64,000 nt of DNA from Actinomycetes bacterium (lineage in GTDB: Bacteria; Actinomycetota; Acidimicrobiia; Acidimicrobiales; Ilumatobacteraceae): contig JAKOUY010000040.1 in NCBI GenBank assembly GCA_029782355.1, positions 1 through 64,000 of the forward strand, written 5' to 3'. Shown one piece after another: positions 18,225 through 26,998 of this stretch. Numbering within the stretch: the stretch's first letter is position 1; the number at the start of each line of letters is the position of its first letter. The notes beneath the pieces were generated by a model. That model was not told where the DNA came from, ran no database searches, and saw only the letters and a program-made list of their open reading frames with translations. The translations under genes were made by a program, and so were the position numbers.

Positions 18225-19823
18225 GTGACGGTCGACCTGGCCCGGACGACCGCCGAGCGGTGGTTGGCGGCCGAGCCGGACGAGGACATGCGCGCCGAGA
18301 TCGAAGCCCTGCTGGCCGGACCGGCCGACGAGCTGATCGCCCGGTTCACCGGCCGGTTGCAGTTCGGCACCGCCGGGTTGCGGGCCGCGGTCGGCGCCGG
18401 CCCGCAGCGGATGAACCGGCTGTCGGTGCGCCAGGCGGCGGCCGGCCTGGCCGACTGGCTGCTGGCGACGGATCCCGGCGCCGCCCGTCGGGGCGTGATC
18501 ATCGGCCACGACGCCCGGCGCAAGAGCGACCGGTTCGCCGTGGACACCGCCCGCGTCCTCGCCGCCCGGGGGATCCCCAGCCGGATCTTCGACCGCGTCG
18601 TGCCCACGCCGGTCCTGGCGTGGAGCATCGTCGGCGAGGGGGCGGCCGCCGGGGTGATGGTCACCGCCTCGCACAATCCGCCGGCCGACAACGGCTACAA
18701 GGTGTACCTGGGCAGCGGATCCCAGATCGTGACCCCGACCGACGTGGAGATCGCCGAGGCCATCGGTCGGGTCGACGCCTGCCGGGTCGAGTTGGCCGAC
18801 GACGCCGATCCGCGGATCACCTGGCTCGGGGAGGAGCCGGTGCAGCGGTACGTGGCTGGCGCGCCGAGCGTGCGCCTGCGCCCGGACGTCGCCCCCGTTC
18901 CCGTGGCCTACACCGCCCTGCACGGCGTGGGCGGGGCGACTGCGCTGGCCGCATTCGACGCTGCCGGGCTGGGTCGTCCGGTCGTGGTCGAGGCCCAGCA
19001 GGAGCCCGACGGCACCTTTCCGACGGTGTCGTTCCCCAACCCCGAGGAACCCGGGGCGATGGACCTCCTGCTCGACCTGGCCGCGTCGAGCGCCGCGGCC
19101 GTCGCCGTGGCCAACGATCCCGATGCCGACCGGATGGGTGTCGCCATCCCGACCGTAGATGGCGGGTGGCGCAAGCTCACAGGCGACGAGATCGGCTGGC
19201 TGCTGGCCGACCACATCCTGACCAACACCTCGGGCGACGACCGGTTGGTGGTCACCACGTTGGTGTCGTCCTCGCTGCTCGGGAAGCTGGCGGCGGACCA
19301 CGGTGTGCACTACGCCGAGACCTACACCGGGTTCAAGTGGATCGGCCGGACGGTGCTCGACCATCCGGACCTGCGCTTCGTGTTCGGGTACGAGCAGGCC
19401 CTCGGCTATCTGGTGACCGGGCGCCCGCTGGACAAGGACGGCATCACCGCCGCCGTCGTGATGGCCGAGATCGCCGCCGTCGCTGCCGCCGAGGGCGTGA
19501 GCCTGCAGGACCGACTCGATGCGCTGGCCGCCCGCTACGGCACCCACCGGATCGCCGACGCGGCGGTGAAGATGCCCCCGGCCGACGGCGCCGCAGCCGT
19601 CGCCCGGCTCCGTGGCGCGGCCCCCGGCGAGGTGGGCGGGCGCACCGTGACCTCCCTGCGCTGGTACGACGAGGCCGGCCTGCTGCGCCTGCAACTCGGT
19701 GACGACCTACGCCTGCAGGTCCGCCCGAGCGGAACCGAGCCGAAGGTCAAGCTGTACGGCGAGGGCGTCGACCTCGATCCGGCCCCGTACGTGACCGCCC
19801 TCGCCGACCTGCTGCGCCCCTGA
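18225..19823 (+). CDS. Phospho-sugar mutase (phosphohexomutase superfamily; possible phosphopentomutase)
   Basis: Alpha-D-phosphohexomutase of 532 aa. The catalytic phosphoserine is S149 in TASHNPPADNGYK, the metal-binding loop reads DPDADRMG, and the phosphate-binding C-terminal loop is RPSGTEPKVKLYGEG. The protein belongs to the longer PGM2-like class, some of which act on ribose-1-phosphate and deoxyribose-1-phosphate. Mycobacterium tuberculosis has the same arrangement, pmmB next to convergent upp and near add, so I suspect phosphopentomutase activity in nucleoside salvage. GTG start 10 bases after the kinase stop; upp is convergent 21 bases downstream. Confidence 0.88.
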   Translation: MTVDLARTTAERWLAAEPDEDMRAEIEALLAGPADELIARFTGRLQFGTAGLRAAVGAGPQRMNRLSVRQAAAGLADWLLATDPGAARRGVIIGHDARRKSDRFAVDTARVLAARGIPSRIFDRVVPTPVLAWSIVGEGAAAGVMVTASHNPPADNGYKVYLGSGSQIVTPTDVEIAEAIGRVDACRVELADDADPRITWLGEEPVQRYVAGAPSVRLRPDVAPVPVAYTALHGVGGATALAAFDAAGLGRPVVVEAQQEPDGTFPTVSFPNPEEPGAMDLLLDLAASSAAAVAVANDPDADRMGVAIPTVDGGWRKLTGDEIGWLLADHILTNTSGDDRLVVTTLVSSSLLGKLAADHGVHYAETYTGFKWIGRTVLDHPDLRFVFGYEQALGYLVTGRPLDKDGITAAVVMAEIAAVAAAEGVSLQDRLDALAARYGTHRIADAAVKMPPADGAAAVARLRGAAPGEVGGRTVTSLRWYDEAGLLRLQLGDDLRLQVRPSGTEPKVKLYGEGVDLDPAPYVTALADLLRP

Positions 19824-19844
19824 GCGCAGTCGGGAACCGCAACG

Positions 19845-20486
19845 TCAGGCGGGGGAGCCGAACTGGCGGTCGCCGGCGTCGCCGAGGCCGGGGACGATGA
19901 AGGCGGTGTCGTTGAGCCGCTCGTCGAGGGCCGCGGTGTACACGTCGATGTTCACGGTCAGCCCGGAGTTGCGCAGCGCCTCGATGCCTTCCGGGGCGGC
20001 CAGGACGCACACGCAGATGATCGTCCCACTGGCCCCGCGCTCCACGAGCAGCTGCAGGGTGTGGGCCAGCGACCCGCCCGTGGCCAGCATCGGGTCGAGG
20101 ACGATCACCTGCCGACCGGCGAGGGTCTCGGGCAGCTTGTTGACGTACGGCTTGGGCTGGAAGGTCTCCTCGTCGCGGGCCACGCCGATGAACCCGACGT
20201 CGGCGTTGGGCAGCAGCTCCTGGGCCGGATGGAGGAAGCCGAGCCCGGCGCGCAGCACCGGGACCACCACCGGCTGGGCCGCCAGCACCCGTCCGCCGGT
20301 GTCGGTCAGCGGGGTGCTGACCGTGACGTGGGTGGTCGGCAGGCCATGGGTGGCCTCGGCGATCAGCAGCGTGCCGATGCGCTCCAGCTCCTGGCGGAAC
20401 AGCGCGTTCGGGGTGGCCTTGTCGCGCACCCGGGTGAGCGAATCGGCGATCAGCGGGTGGTCGACCACGTGGACGGAAACAGCCAT
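19845..20486 (-). CDS. upp: Uracil phosphoribosyltransferase
   Basis: Makes UMP from uracil and PRPP. The 213-aa protein is full length with the PRPP-binding motif DPMLATGGSLAHTL and the uracil-binding C-terminal GLGDAGDRQFGSP. A CACACT hexamer on the minus strand ends 6 nt before the ATG and resembles the TACACT leaderless boxes seen elsewhere. The gene is 42 bases downstream of the add stop on the same strand and belongs to the salvage block. Confidence 0.97.
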   Translation of the reverse strand: MAVSVHVVDHPLIADSLTRVRDKATPNALFRQELERIGTLLIAEATHGLPTTHVTVSTPLTDTGGRVLAAQPVVVPVLRAGLGFLHPAQELLPNADVGFIGVARDEETFQPKPYVNKLPETLAGRQVIVLDPMLATGGSLAHTLQLLVERGASGTIICVCVLAAPEGIEALRNSGLTVNIDVYTAALDERLNDTAFIVPGLGDAGDRQFGSPA

Positions 20487-20528
20487 GGCGAGAGTGTGCC
20501 AGATCAGCCGTGGCCGGCCTCAGCGCCG

Positions 20529-21605
20529 TCAGAGCGCCTGGGCGCGGACCATGGCGTACTTCGGCTTGATGATCCCGTTGATGATCCGCAGGCGCTCGGG
20601 GAACGGGGCGAAGGCGCTCTTCATCGCGTTGATCGTCAACCACTCGAAGTCGTCGAGACCCCATCCGAATGCCGCGGCCAGCTGGACGAACTCGTTGGAC
20701 ATCGACGTCGCGCTCATCAGCCGGTTGTCGGTGTTGACCGTGACCCGGAATCGCAGCCGGCGCAGCAGGCCGATGGGGTGCTCGGCGATGGTGGCGCACA
20801 CGCCGGTGTTCATGTTCGAGGTCGGGCACAGCTCGAGCGGGATCCGTCGATCGCGGACGTACGCCGCCAGCCGGCCGAGCTGCTCGGCGCCGGGGGCACC
20901 GTGGATGTCGTCGACGATGCGCACCCCGTGGCCAAGGCGCTCGGCCCCGCAGAACTGCACCGCCTCCCAGATCGACGGCAGCCCGAAGGCCTCGCCGGCA
21001 TGGATCGTGGTGTGGAAGTTCTCCCGCTGGACGTACTGGAAGGCGTCGAGGTGCCGGGTCGGCGGGTAGCCCTCCTCGGCCCCGGCGATGTCGAAGCCGA
21101 CCACGCCGGCATCGCGCCAGCGCACGGCGAGCTCGGCGATCTCGCTGCTGCGTGCCGCGGTGCGCATGGCCGAGCAGATCAGGTAGATGGTGATCCCTGT
21201 CTCGTCGTGGCCACGGCGGAACCCGGCGAGGATCGCCTCGACCACCTCGTCGAGCGTCAGCCCCGCTTCCAGGCACAGCTCCGGGGCCATGCGCACCTCG
21301 GCGTAGACCACGCCGTCGGCGGCCAGGTCGACGGCGCACTCGTAGGCGACGCGTTCGATGGCGTCACGGTGCTGCATGACCCCGACGGTGTGGGCGAAGG
21401 TCTCCAGGTAGAGCACGAGGTCGTTGCGCTTGGCGCCGCGATGGAACCAGCTGTTGAGATCGTCGACATCGGTGGTCGGCAGGGCCGTGTACCCGTGCTC
21501 GGCCGCCAGCTCGACCACCGTGGCCGGCCGTAGGCCGCCGTCGAGGTGGTCGTGGAGCAGGGCCTTGGGCAGCCCGACGATGTCCGCCTGGGTGAGCGTG
21601 GTCAT
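20529..21605 (-). CDS. add: Adenosine deaminase
   Basis: Zinc enzyme converting adenosine to inosine. The 358-aa protein has the metal ligands H18 and H20 in LLHDHLDGG, the TTIHAGE segment with a third histidine and the catalytic glutamate, the LGHGVRI histidine, and the TDN aspartate in VTVNTDNRL. Length and motifs are canonical. Its ATG at 21605 overlaps the stop of the upstream PhyH-type gene by 4 bases, so the two are translationally coupled. Close to upp and the nucleoside importer. Confidence 0.96.
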   Translation of the reverse strand: MTTLTQADIVGLPKALLHDHLDGGLRPATVVELAAEHGYTALPTTDVDDLNSWFHRGAKRNDLVLYLETFAHTVGVMQHRDAIERVAYECAVDLAADGVVYAEVRMAPELCLEAGLTLDEVVEAILAGFRRGHDETGITIYLICSAMRTAARSSEIAELAVRWRDAGVVGFDIAGAEEGYPPTRHLDAFQYVQRENFHTTIHAGEAFGLPSIWEAVQFCGAERLGHGVRIVDDIHGAPGAEQLGRLAAYVRDRRIPLELCPTSNMNTGVCATIAEHPIGLLRRLRFRVTVNTDNRLMSATSMSNEFVQLAAAFGWGLDDFEWLTINAMKSAFAPFPERLRIINGIIKPKYAMVRAQAL

Positions 21606-22477
21606 GCCGCCACCGGGCTGTCCAGGCGGCGCAGGGGCAGGTCGGCGGTGCGCTGCAGCCAGTTCCACGCCGGGTAGTCGGCGCTGGCCGAGACGCAGTG
21701 CACGGTGTAGGCGTGGCGGCTGCGGGCACTGCGGTTGACGTCGCTCCAATGCGGCAGGAGCCCGTGGAGCAGCACCAGGGTTCCGGTGGCGACCTCCACG
21801 GGCACCAGGTCGGCGGGGGCCGGCAGCGGTTCGTCGTCGAGGACGACGAACTCGGTCCCGGCGTCGTTCGACGGGCCGCGCCGGCGGAACTGCTTGCGCA
21901 GGGTCGTGCGGTGCCCGCCGGGCTTGGCCCACAGGCAGCCGTTCTCCCGGGTGGCGTCCTCGACGGCGAACCACATGCCGGTGACCGTCATCGGCTCGGT
22001 GTACAGGAACGTCGAATCCTGGTGGCAGCCGACCTCGCCGCCGATGTGCGGTTGCTTGAAGATGTACATGCTCTGCAGCGCGATGGCGTCCGGCAGGCCG
22101 ACGTCGGCGGCGATCCCCGCCAGCTCCGGGCGGTAGGTGAACCGCTCGAAGGTCGGGTCGAGGTCGTGCATGGCGTGGCCGAGCTTGTTGATGCTCAGCT
22201 CCTTGGACTGGCGCAGGGTGCCGTCGGCGTCGAAGGCATCGGCCTCGAAGAAGCACCACGAGCGCGACGCCGAGTCGAGGAACTCGTCGTTGCTGGTCCG
22301 CTCCTGCTCGGAGGTGGTGAAGACCGTGCGCTTGGCGGTCGGGTTGAAGTCCTCGACGATCGCCAGGGCCGCGGCGCGCAGTTCGGCACAGTCGGCCGGA
22401 TCGACGGCGTCGGGGATGACCAGGAACCCGTCGGCGTGGTACCGGTCGACCTGGGCCTGGCTGAGAACACGGGGCAT
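21602..22477 (-). CDS. Phytanoyl-CoA dioxygenase (PhyH) family protein
   Basis: Fe(II)/2-oxoglutarate-dependent oxygenase of 291 aa. The iron triad is recognisable as H152-x-D154 in [11 protein letters not shown] and a distal histidine in the [13 protein letters not shown] region; a downstream arginine in [13 protein letters not shown] is suited to 2-oxoglutarate. The substrate is unknown. It overlaps add by 4 bases and is divergent from queF with only 21 bases between start codons. A minus-strand TAGGCT ends 6 nt before its ATG. Coupling to add makes a nucleoside-related substrate conceivable, but nothing in the sequence proves it. Confidence 0.88.
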   Translation of the reverse strand: MPRVLSQAQVDRYHADGFLVIPDAVDPADCAELRAAALAIVEDFNPTAKRTVFTTSEQERTSNDEFLDSASRSWCFFEADAFDADGTLRQSKELSINKLGHAMHDLDPTFERFTYRPELAGIAADVGLPDAIALQSMYIFKQPHIGGEVGCHQDSTFLYTEPMTVTGMWFAVEDATRENGCLWAKPGGHRTTLRKQFRRRGPSNDAGTEFVVLDDEPLPAPADLVPVEVATGTLVLLHGLLPHWSDVNRSARSRHAYTVHCVSASADYPAWNWLQRTADLPLRRLDSPVAA

Positions 22478-22482
22478 CGCCG

Positions 22483-22489
22483 TAGCCTA
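22483..22489. promoter_or_regulatory. Overlapping divergent -10 boxes of phyH-like gene and queF
   Basis: TAGCCT (22483-22488, plus) ends 10 nt before the queF ATG and TAGGCT (22489-22484, minus) ends 6 nt before the ATG of the PhyH-type gene. The two hexamers share five base pairs, so RNA polymerase could use one site in either direction. Confidence 0.5.
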
Positions 22490-22498
22490 GAGGCGCCT

Positions 22499-22867
22499 AT
22501 GGAGCTCACCGTTCTCGGTCACACCGTGCGTCATGCCATCGAGCACGTCGAGGTCTTCCCGGCGCCGGCCCACGTCTCCCTCGTCCGCTTCACCACCGAC
22601 GAGCTGGCCTCGATGTGCCCGGTGACCCAGCAGCCGGACCTGGCCCGGGTGGTCATCGAGTACCAGCCGGACCGGCACTGCATCGAGTCGAAGAGCCTCA
22701 AGCTGTACCTGTGGGGATTCCGCGACCGGGCGGTGTTCGCCGAGGCCCTCGCCGCCGAGATCGCCGCCGAGGTGATGCAGACCGCTGCCCCGCACCGGGT
22801 CCGGGTGGAGCTGACCCAGCGGCCGCGCGGCGGCATCGAGGTCCAGGCGGTTGCCGAGCTGCCCTGA
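22499..22867 (+). CDS. queF: NADPH-dependent 7-cyano-7-deazaguanine reductase
   Basis: Reduces preQ0 to preQ1 in queuosine biosynthesis. The 122-aa unimodular enzyme has the nucleophilic cysteine C40 in SMCPVTQQPDLA and the QueF signature ESKSLKLYLWGFRD. Length is normal for the short subfamily. No other queuosine genes are in the window, so the pathway must be completed elsewhere or by salvage. It is convergent with the nucleoside permease gene 11 bases downstream. Confidence 0.95.
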   Translation: MELTVLGHTVRHAIEHVEVFPAPAHVSLVRFTTDELASMCPVTQQPDLARVVIEYQPDRHCIESKSLKLYLWGFRDRAVFAEALAAEIAAEVMQTAAPHRVRVELTQRPRGGIEVQAVAELP

Positions 22868-22878
22868 CGGTCGTCGGG

Positions 22879-24183
22879 TCAGTGGTCCTCGCCGCTGCGG
22901 TACGGGAGGCCGGCATGCGCCGGCGGGCGCAGCCGCTGGCTGGCCACCGCCAGGACGATGAGGGTGACGACGTAGGGCGTGGTGTGGGTGAGTGACTCCG
23001 GCAGGCGGTCCAGCTTGGCGTGGGCCAGCCACAGCAGCCCACCGACCACGGCTGCGGCCACACCGGAGACCAGCTTGCGGCGCCACAGGTTGACCACGAC
23101 CAGCAGGCAGGCGACGAACGAGAACAGGATGAACAGCGACGGCACGCTCTCCGGCTTGCCGCGAGCGTTCAGCGTGTCGGCGAAGCCGAACAGCAGCGCC
23201 CCGCCGAGCACCCCGGACGGTCGCCAGTTGCCGAAGATGGTGGTGGCCAGGCCGATGTAGCCCTTCGACTGGGTCTGGCCCTGCTGGTAGTGGTCGGCGG
23301 TGACGATCGACAGGTAGCCGCCGGCCAGCCCGGCGAACGCCCCGCTGATGGCCAGGGCGGCGAAGCGCAGCGGCATGACCTTGACTCCCAGGCTCTCGGC
23401 CGCGGCCGGCGCTTCACCGGACGAGCGGACGCGCAACCCGAACCGGGTCCGCCACAGCACGAACCAGGTCACCGCGACGAGGGCGAAGGCGATGAGCGTC
23501 GCCGCCGAGACGCCGGTGACCAGGCCGCGCAGGATCTTGGCCATGTCGGACACGAAGCGGATGTCACGGTCGGCCACCCAGCGGGTGACCGACGGGGTCT
23601 TCCACCCGAAGATCGTCCCGCCGCCGAGGACGGGGATGTCGAATCGCTGGATGGCGGACCGCTGGGTGGGCGAGTTGCTGATCCGATTGATCCCGTAGGT
23701 GACCGCGCTGAGGTACCGCATCCCACCGAAGGCGAGCAGGTTGAGGGCCACACCGGAGATGACGTGGTCGACGTTGAACCGCACGGTGGCGACCGCGTGG
23801 ATCAGCCCGCCGAGGACCCCGCCGAGGATGGCCATGCCGAGACCGATCCACGCCCCCCACTTCCACGCCCCCCAGGCGCCGAACCAGGTGCCGAGGATCA
23901 TCATCCCCTCGATCCCGATGTTGACGATGCCCACCCGCTCGGCCCACAGGCCGGCCAGGCCGGCCAGCATGATCGGCACGGTCAGGCGCAGCACGGTTCC
24001 CCAGATGCTGGAGCTGGTGAGGTCTCGGGCGTCGGTGACGTCCTTGGTCAGCGCCAGCAGGAACAGGGCCAGGACCACCATCGCCGGGCCGGTGATCCAG
24101 CGCGGCACCCGCCGGCGCTCGTCGGGGTCCTCGGGGCGCGACGGTGCGGCGGGGGCCGATGCGGTGGCGTCCGTGGCGCTCAT
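22879..24183 (-). CDS. Nucleoside ABC transporter permease (second)
   Basis: Inner-membrane permease of the BMP/nucleoside import family (branched-chain-type fold), 434 aa with about ten membrane segments. Typical features are GLWAERVGIVNIGIEGMM in the N-terminal half and the late IFGNWRPSGVLGGALLFG stretch. The ATG at 24183 overlaps the stop of the first permease by 4 bases; an upstream in-frame start would extend the protein with Pro/Gly-rich residues encoded inside the neighbour and was rejected. Last gene of the importer operon on the minus strand. Confidence 0.92.
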   Translation of the reverse strand: MSATDATASAPAAPSRPEDPDERRRVPRWITGPAMVVLALFLLALTKDVTDARDLTSSSIWGTVLRLTVPIMLAGLAGLWAERVGIVNIGIEGMMILGTWFGAWGAWKWGAWIGLGMAILGGVLGGLIHAVATVRFNVDHVISGVALNLLAFGGMRYLSAVTYGINRISNSPTQRSAIQRFDIPVLGGGTIFGWKTPSVTRWVADRDIRFVSDMAKILRGLVTGVSAATLIAFALVAVTWFVLWRTRFGLRVRSSGEAPAAAESLGVKVMPLRFAALAISGAFAGLAGGYLSIVTADHYQQGQTQSKGYIGLATTIFGNWRPSGVLGGALLFGFADTLNARGKPESVPSLFILFSFVACLLVVVNLWRRKLVSGVAAAVVGGLLWLAHAKLDRLPESLTHTTPYVVTLIVLAVASQRLRPPAHAGLPYRSGEDH

Positions 24184-25331
24184 GCCGGCACCCCTTCGAG
24201 CTGCAGGGCAGCCGCCGTGCGGGCCACCGTTCGGCGGCTGTACCAACGGCCGATGACCTCGTTGATGATCACCACGCTGAGCAGGATCACCGCCTGGATG
24301 ACCTCGCTGACCGAGCGCGGCACGCCCTTCAGCTCCAGGCCGGCGGCCGTGGCGTCGAGGAACCCGAAGAGCAGCGCGGCGGGCAGGATGCCGGCGGGGT
24401 GGTTGCGACCGAGCAGGGCGACGGCGATGCCGGCGAACCCGAGCCCCTCGGGGCGACCCTGCCCGTAGGCGTGCAGCTCACCCAGCGTGTACTTCATGCC
24501 CACCAGACCGGCGACCGCACCGGACATCAGCATGGCGATGACGATCATCCGCTTGGCGCTGATGCCCGACGTGCGCGCCGCCACCGGGTTGGCGCCCGAC
24601 GCCCGCAGGCGGAACCCGAAGCGCGACTTGAAGACGATCAGCCAGTAGAGGATCAGCACCACGAGGGCGATGAACAGGAAGCTGTTCAACCCGCCAGCCA
24701 GGTTCGGCATCCATCCGGTGCTGGGGATCGGCTTGGTCTTGACGTTCAGATCGTTGCCCTTGGCGTCGCGGAAGAAGCGGTCGAACAGCCAGGCGACGAC
24801 CGCCGTGCTGATCGAGTTGAGCATGATCGTGGAGATGACCTCGTTGACCCCACGGGTCACCTTGAGGACCGCAGCGATGCCGGCGTAGACCGCTCCGGTC
24901 GCCATGGCCGCGGCCAGGATGATGGCGACGTGGACGACGGCGGGGGCGTGGACCCTGGCCCCGACGACCGCGCCGACCAGCATCGCCAGCAGGTACTGGC
25001 CTTCGACGCCGATGTTGAACATGTTCATCTTGAAGCCGATGGCCACGGCCACCGCCGACAGGATCAGCGGGGTGCTGCGGTCCAGCGTCTCGCGCAGCTT
25101 GTCGCCGCTGAACCCGAGGCTGAACATCTTCTGGTAGGCGGCGATCGGGTTCTTGCCCGTTGCCCAGATCAGCAGTCCGCAGAGCACGAAGGCGAAGAGC
25201 ACGGCAGCCAGCGAGCTGGCCATCGTGACCAGCATCCCCTGGCTGCGCGGGTTGGTCAGCCGGGACAGCAGCGAGGCGCGTTCGGGACGCTCCGCCGGGT
25301 CGGACATCGGTGGATGATCGGGTTGGCTCAC
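24180..25331 (-). CDS. Nucleoside ABC transporter permease (first)
   Basis: 383-aa polytopic permease pairing with the following gene. Characteristic segments are FKMNMFNIGVEGQYLLAML and the LGRNHPAGILPAALLFGFL region, both typical of the YufP/NupP-type permeases. The GTG start at 25331 overlaps the ATPase stop by 4 bases (GTGA), another translationally coupled junction. A cytoplasmic N-terminus rich in Pro/Glu precedes the first helix. Confidence 0.92.
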   Translation of the reverse strand: MSQPDHPPMSDPAERPERASLLSRLTNPRSQGMLVTMASSLAAVLFAFVLCGLLIWATGKNPIAAYQKMFSLGFSGDKLRETLDRSTPLILSAVAVAIGFKMNMFNIGVEGQYLLAMLVGAVVGARVHAPAVVHVAIILAAAMATGAVYAGIAAVLKVTRGVNEVISTIMLNSISTAVVAWLFDRFFRDAKGNDLNVKTKPIPSTGWMPNLAGGLNSFLFIALVVLILYWLIVFKSRFGFRLRASGANPVAARTSGISAKRMIVIAMLMSGAVAGLVGMKYTLGELHAYGQGRPEGLGFAGIAVALLGRNHPAGILPAALLFGFLDATAAGLELKGVPRSVSEVIQAVILLSVVIINEVIGRWYSRRTVARTAAALQLEGVPA

Positions 25332-26890
25332 GATGCCTGCTCCTGATGGGTGGGAACGCCCTGGCGTGCGCCGGTCATGTACGACCCGAGCAGTTCCGGG
25401 GTCGCCGTGGCCGGGTCGAGCTCGGCCGTGATCTGGCCGTCGAACATGACCAGGATCCGATCGGAGAGGCCGATCAGCTCCTCGAGGTCGGCGGAGATCA
25501 GCAGCAGGCCGAGCCCGCCGTCACGTGCCTCGCGGATCTGGTCCCAGATGGCCGCCTGGGCACCCACGTCGACCCCGCGAGTCGGATGGGCGGCCAGCAG
25601 AACCGTCGGGTCGTCGGTGATCTCCCGGCCGACGACCAACTTCTGCTGGTTGCCCCCCGAGAGGGCGAAGGCCGGTACGTCCTCGCCGGGGGTGCGGACC
25701 GTGAAGGCGTCGATGATCTCGCGGCAGTCGGCGCGGGCCTGGGTGGCCGCGACGAACGGCCCGGCGGTGAATCGGGCTTCGTCCTCCCGACCGAGCAGCG
25801 AGTTCTCCCACAGTGGGGCGCCCAGCAGCAGCCCTTCTCGATGGCGGTCGAAGGGGATGTAGCCCAGGCCGCGCTCGCGCCGCCGGCGAGTGGACTCACG
25901 GGTGACGTCGGCACCGCCGATGGACACCCGACCGGTGCTGGGCGCCTGCCCGAGGATCGCCTCGCACAGCTCGAACTGGCCGTTGCCCTCGACCCCGGCG
26001 ATGCCGACCACCTCGGCGGCGTGGACCTCGAAGGTGACGTGATCGACGAGCGGCCGTTCACCTGGGCCGGCCACGGTCAGCCCGTCGACCGACAGGAGCA
26101 CGTCGCTGCCGACCTCCGACTCGCGACCCTCGGGGGAGGGCAACTCGCTGCCCACCATCAGCTCGGCCAGTCGACCACGGTCGACGTCGGCCGGTTTGAC
26201 CTCGGCGACGGTGGTGCCCTGGCGGATCACGGTGATGTCGTCGGACACCTTCAGCACTTCGTCGAGCTTGTGGGAGATGAAGATGACCGTGGCCCCGTCG
26301 GCCACCATGGCCCGCAGGTTGTCGAACAGCTCGTCGACCTCCTGGGGAACGAGGACGGCGGTGGGTTCGTCGAGGATCAGGATGCGCGCCCCGCGGTAGA
26401 GGACCTTCATGATCTCCACCCGCTGGCGCTGGCCGACCCCGAGCTCGGCGACGAGTCGATCCGGTCGGACCCGGATGCCGGTTGCTCGACCGATCTCGAG
26501 GATCCGCCGGCGGGCCGCGTCCAGGTCGAGCAGGCCGCCGCGGGCCGGTTCCTCACCGAGGATGACGTTCTCCGCCACGGTCAGGTTGTCGGCGAGCATG
26601 AAGTGCTGGTGGACCATGCCGATCCCGGCGGCGATGGCGTCGCTGGGGGAGCGGAAGCGCAGTTCGGTCCCGTTGACCCGGATCGTGCCGGCATCGGGCT
26701 GGTGCATGCCGTAGAGCGTCTTCATCAGCGTCGACTTGCCAGCGCCGTTCTCCCCGACGATGGCGTGGATCGTGCCGCGCCGGACCCGCAGGTTGACGTC
26801 GTGGTTGGCGATGACCCCGGGAAAGCGCTTCTCGATTCCCTCGAGCACGACCGCGTCGCCCTCGCCGGCGCCCTCGCTCAGCTCACCCAT
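25328..26890 (-). CDS. Nucleoside/sugar ABC transporter ATP-binding protein (two ABC domains)
   Basis: Double ATPase energising the importer, 520 aa. The first domain has a normal Walker A GENGAGKS and an LGVGQRQRVEI signature. The second has a degenerate Walker A region (GVEGNGQFE) but a good LSGGNQQKLVVGREI signature, the usual asymmetry of RbsA/NupO-type proteins. It lies 108 bases downstream of the lipoprotein gene, from which it is separated by a strong hairpin, and overlaps the first permease by 4 bases. Confidence 0.94.
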   Translation of the reverse strand: MGELSEGAGEGDAVVLEGIEKRFPGVIANHDVNLRVRRGTIHAIVGENGAGKSTLMKTLYGMHQPDAGTIRVNGTELRFRSPSDAIAAGIGMVHQHFMLADNLTVAENVILGEEPARGGLLDLDAARRRILEIGRATGIRVRPDRLVAELGVGQRQRVEIMKVLYRGARILILDEPTAVLVPQEVDELFDNLRAMVADGATVIFISHKLDEVLKVSDDITVIRQGTTVAEVKPADVDRGRLAELMVGSELPSPEGRESEVGSDVLLSVDGLTVAGPGERPLVDHVTFEVHAAEVVGIAGVEGNGQFELCEAILGQAPSTGRVSIGGADVTRESTRRRRERGLGYIPFDRHREGLLLGAPLWENSLLGREDEARFTAGPFVAATQARADCREIIDAFTVRTPGEDVPAFALSGGNQQKLVVGREITDDPTVLLAAHPTRGVDVGAQAAIWDQIREARDGGLGLLLISADLEELIGLSDRILVMFDGQITAELDPATATPELLGSYMTGARQGVPTHQEQAS

Positions 26891-26922
26891 GCTCCCCCTT
26901 CCGTGATGGTGGCGCCGTTCTA

Positions 26923-26956
26923 GCAGAAAGCCCGGGGCGAACCCCGGGCTTCCTGC
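26923..26956 (-). terminator. Hairpin between binding-protein gene and ATPase gene
   Basis: A perfect 10-bp stem 26928-26937/26942-26951 (AAGCCCGGGG with a 4-nt loop) is extended by four more pairs after one mismatch (26923-26956). On the minus strand it is followed by a few T residues only. It follows the lipoprotein stop by about 43 bases and precedes the ATPase start by 33, so it probably stops part of the transcripts and keeps the binding protein in excess over the membrane parts. Confidence 0.75.
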
Positions 26957-26998
26957 AGGTTGGGCGACGTCCGCTGGACGTCGAGGGTCAGGCGATGA

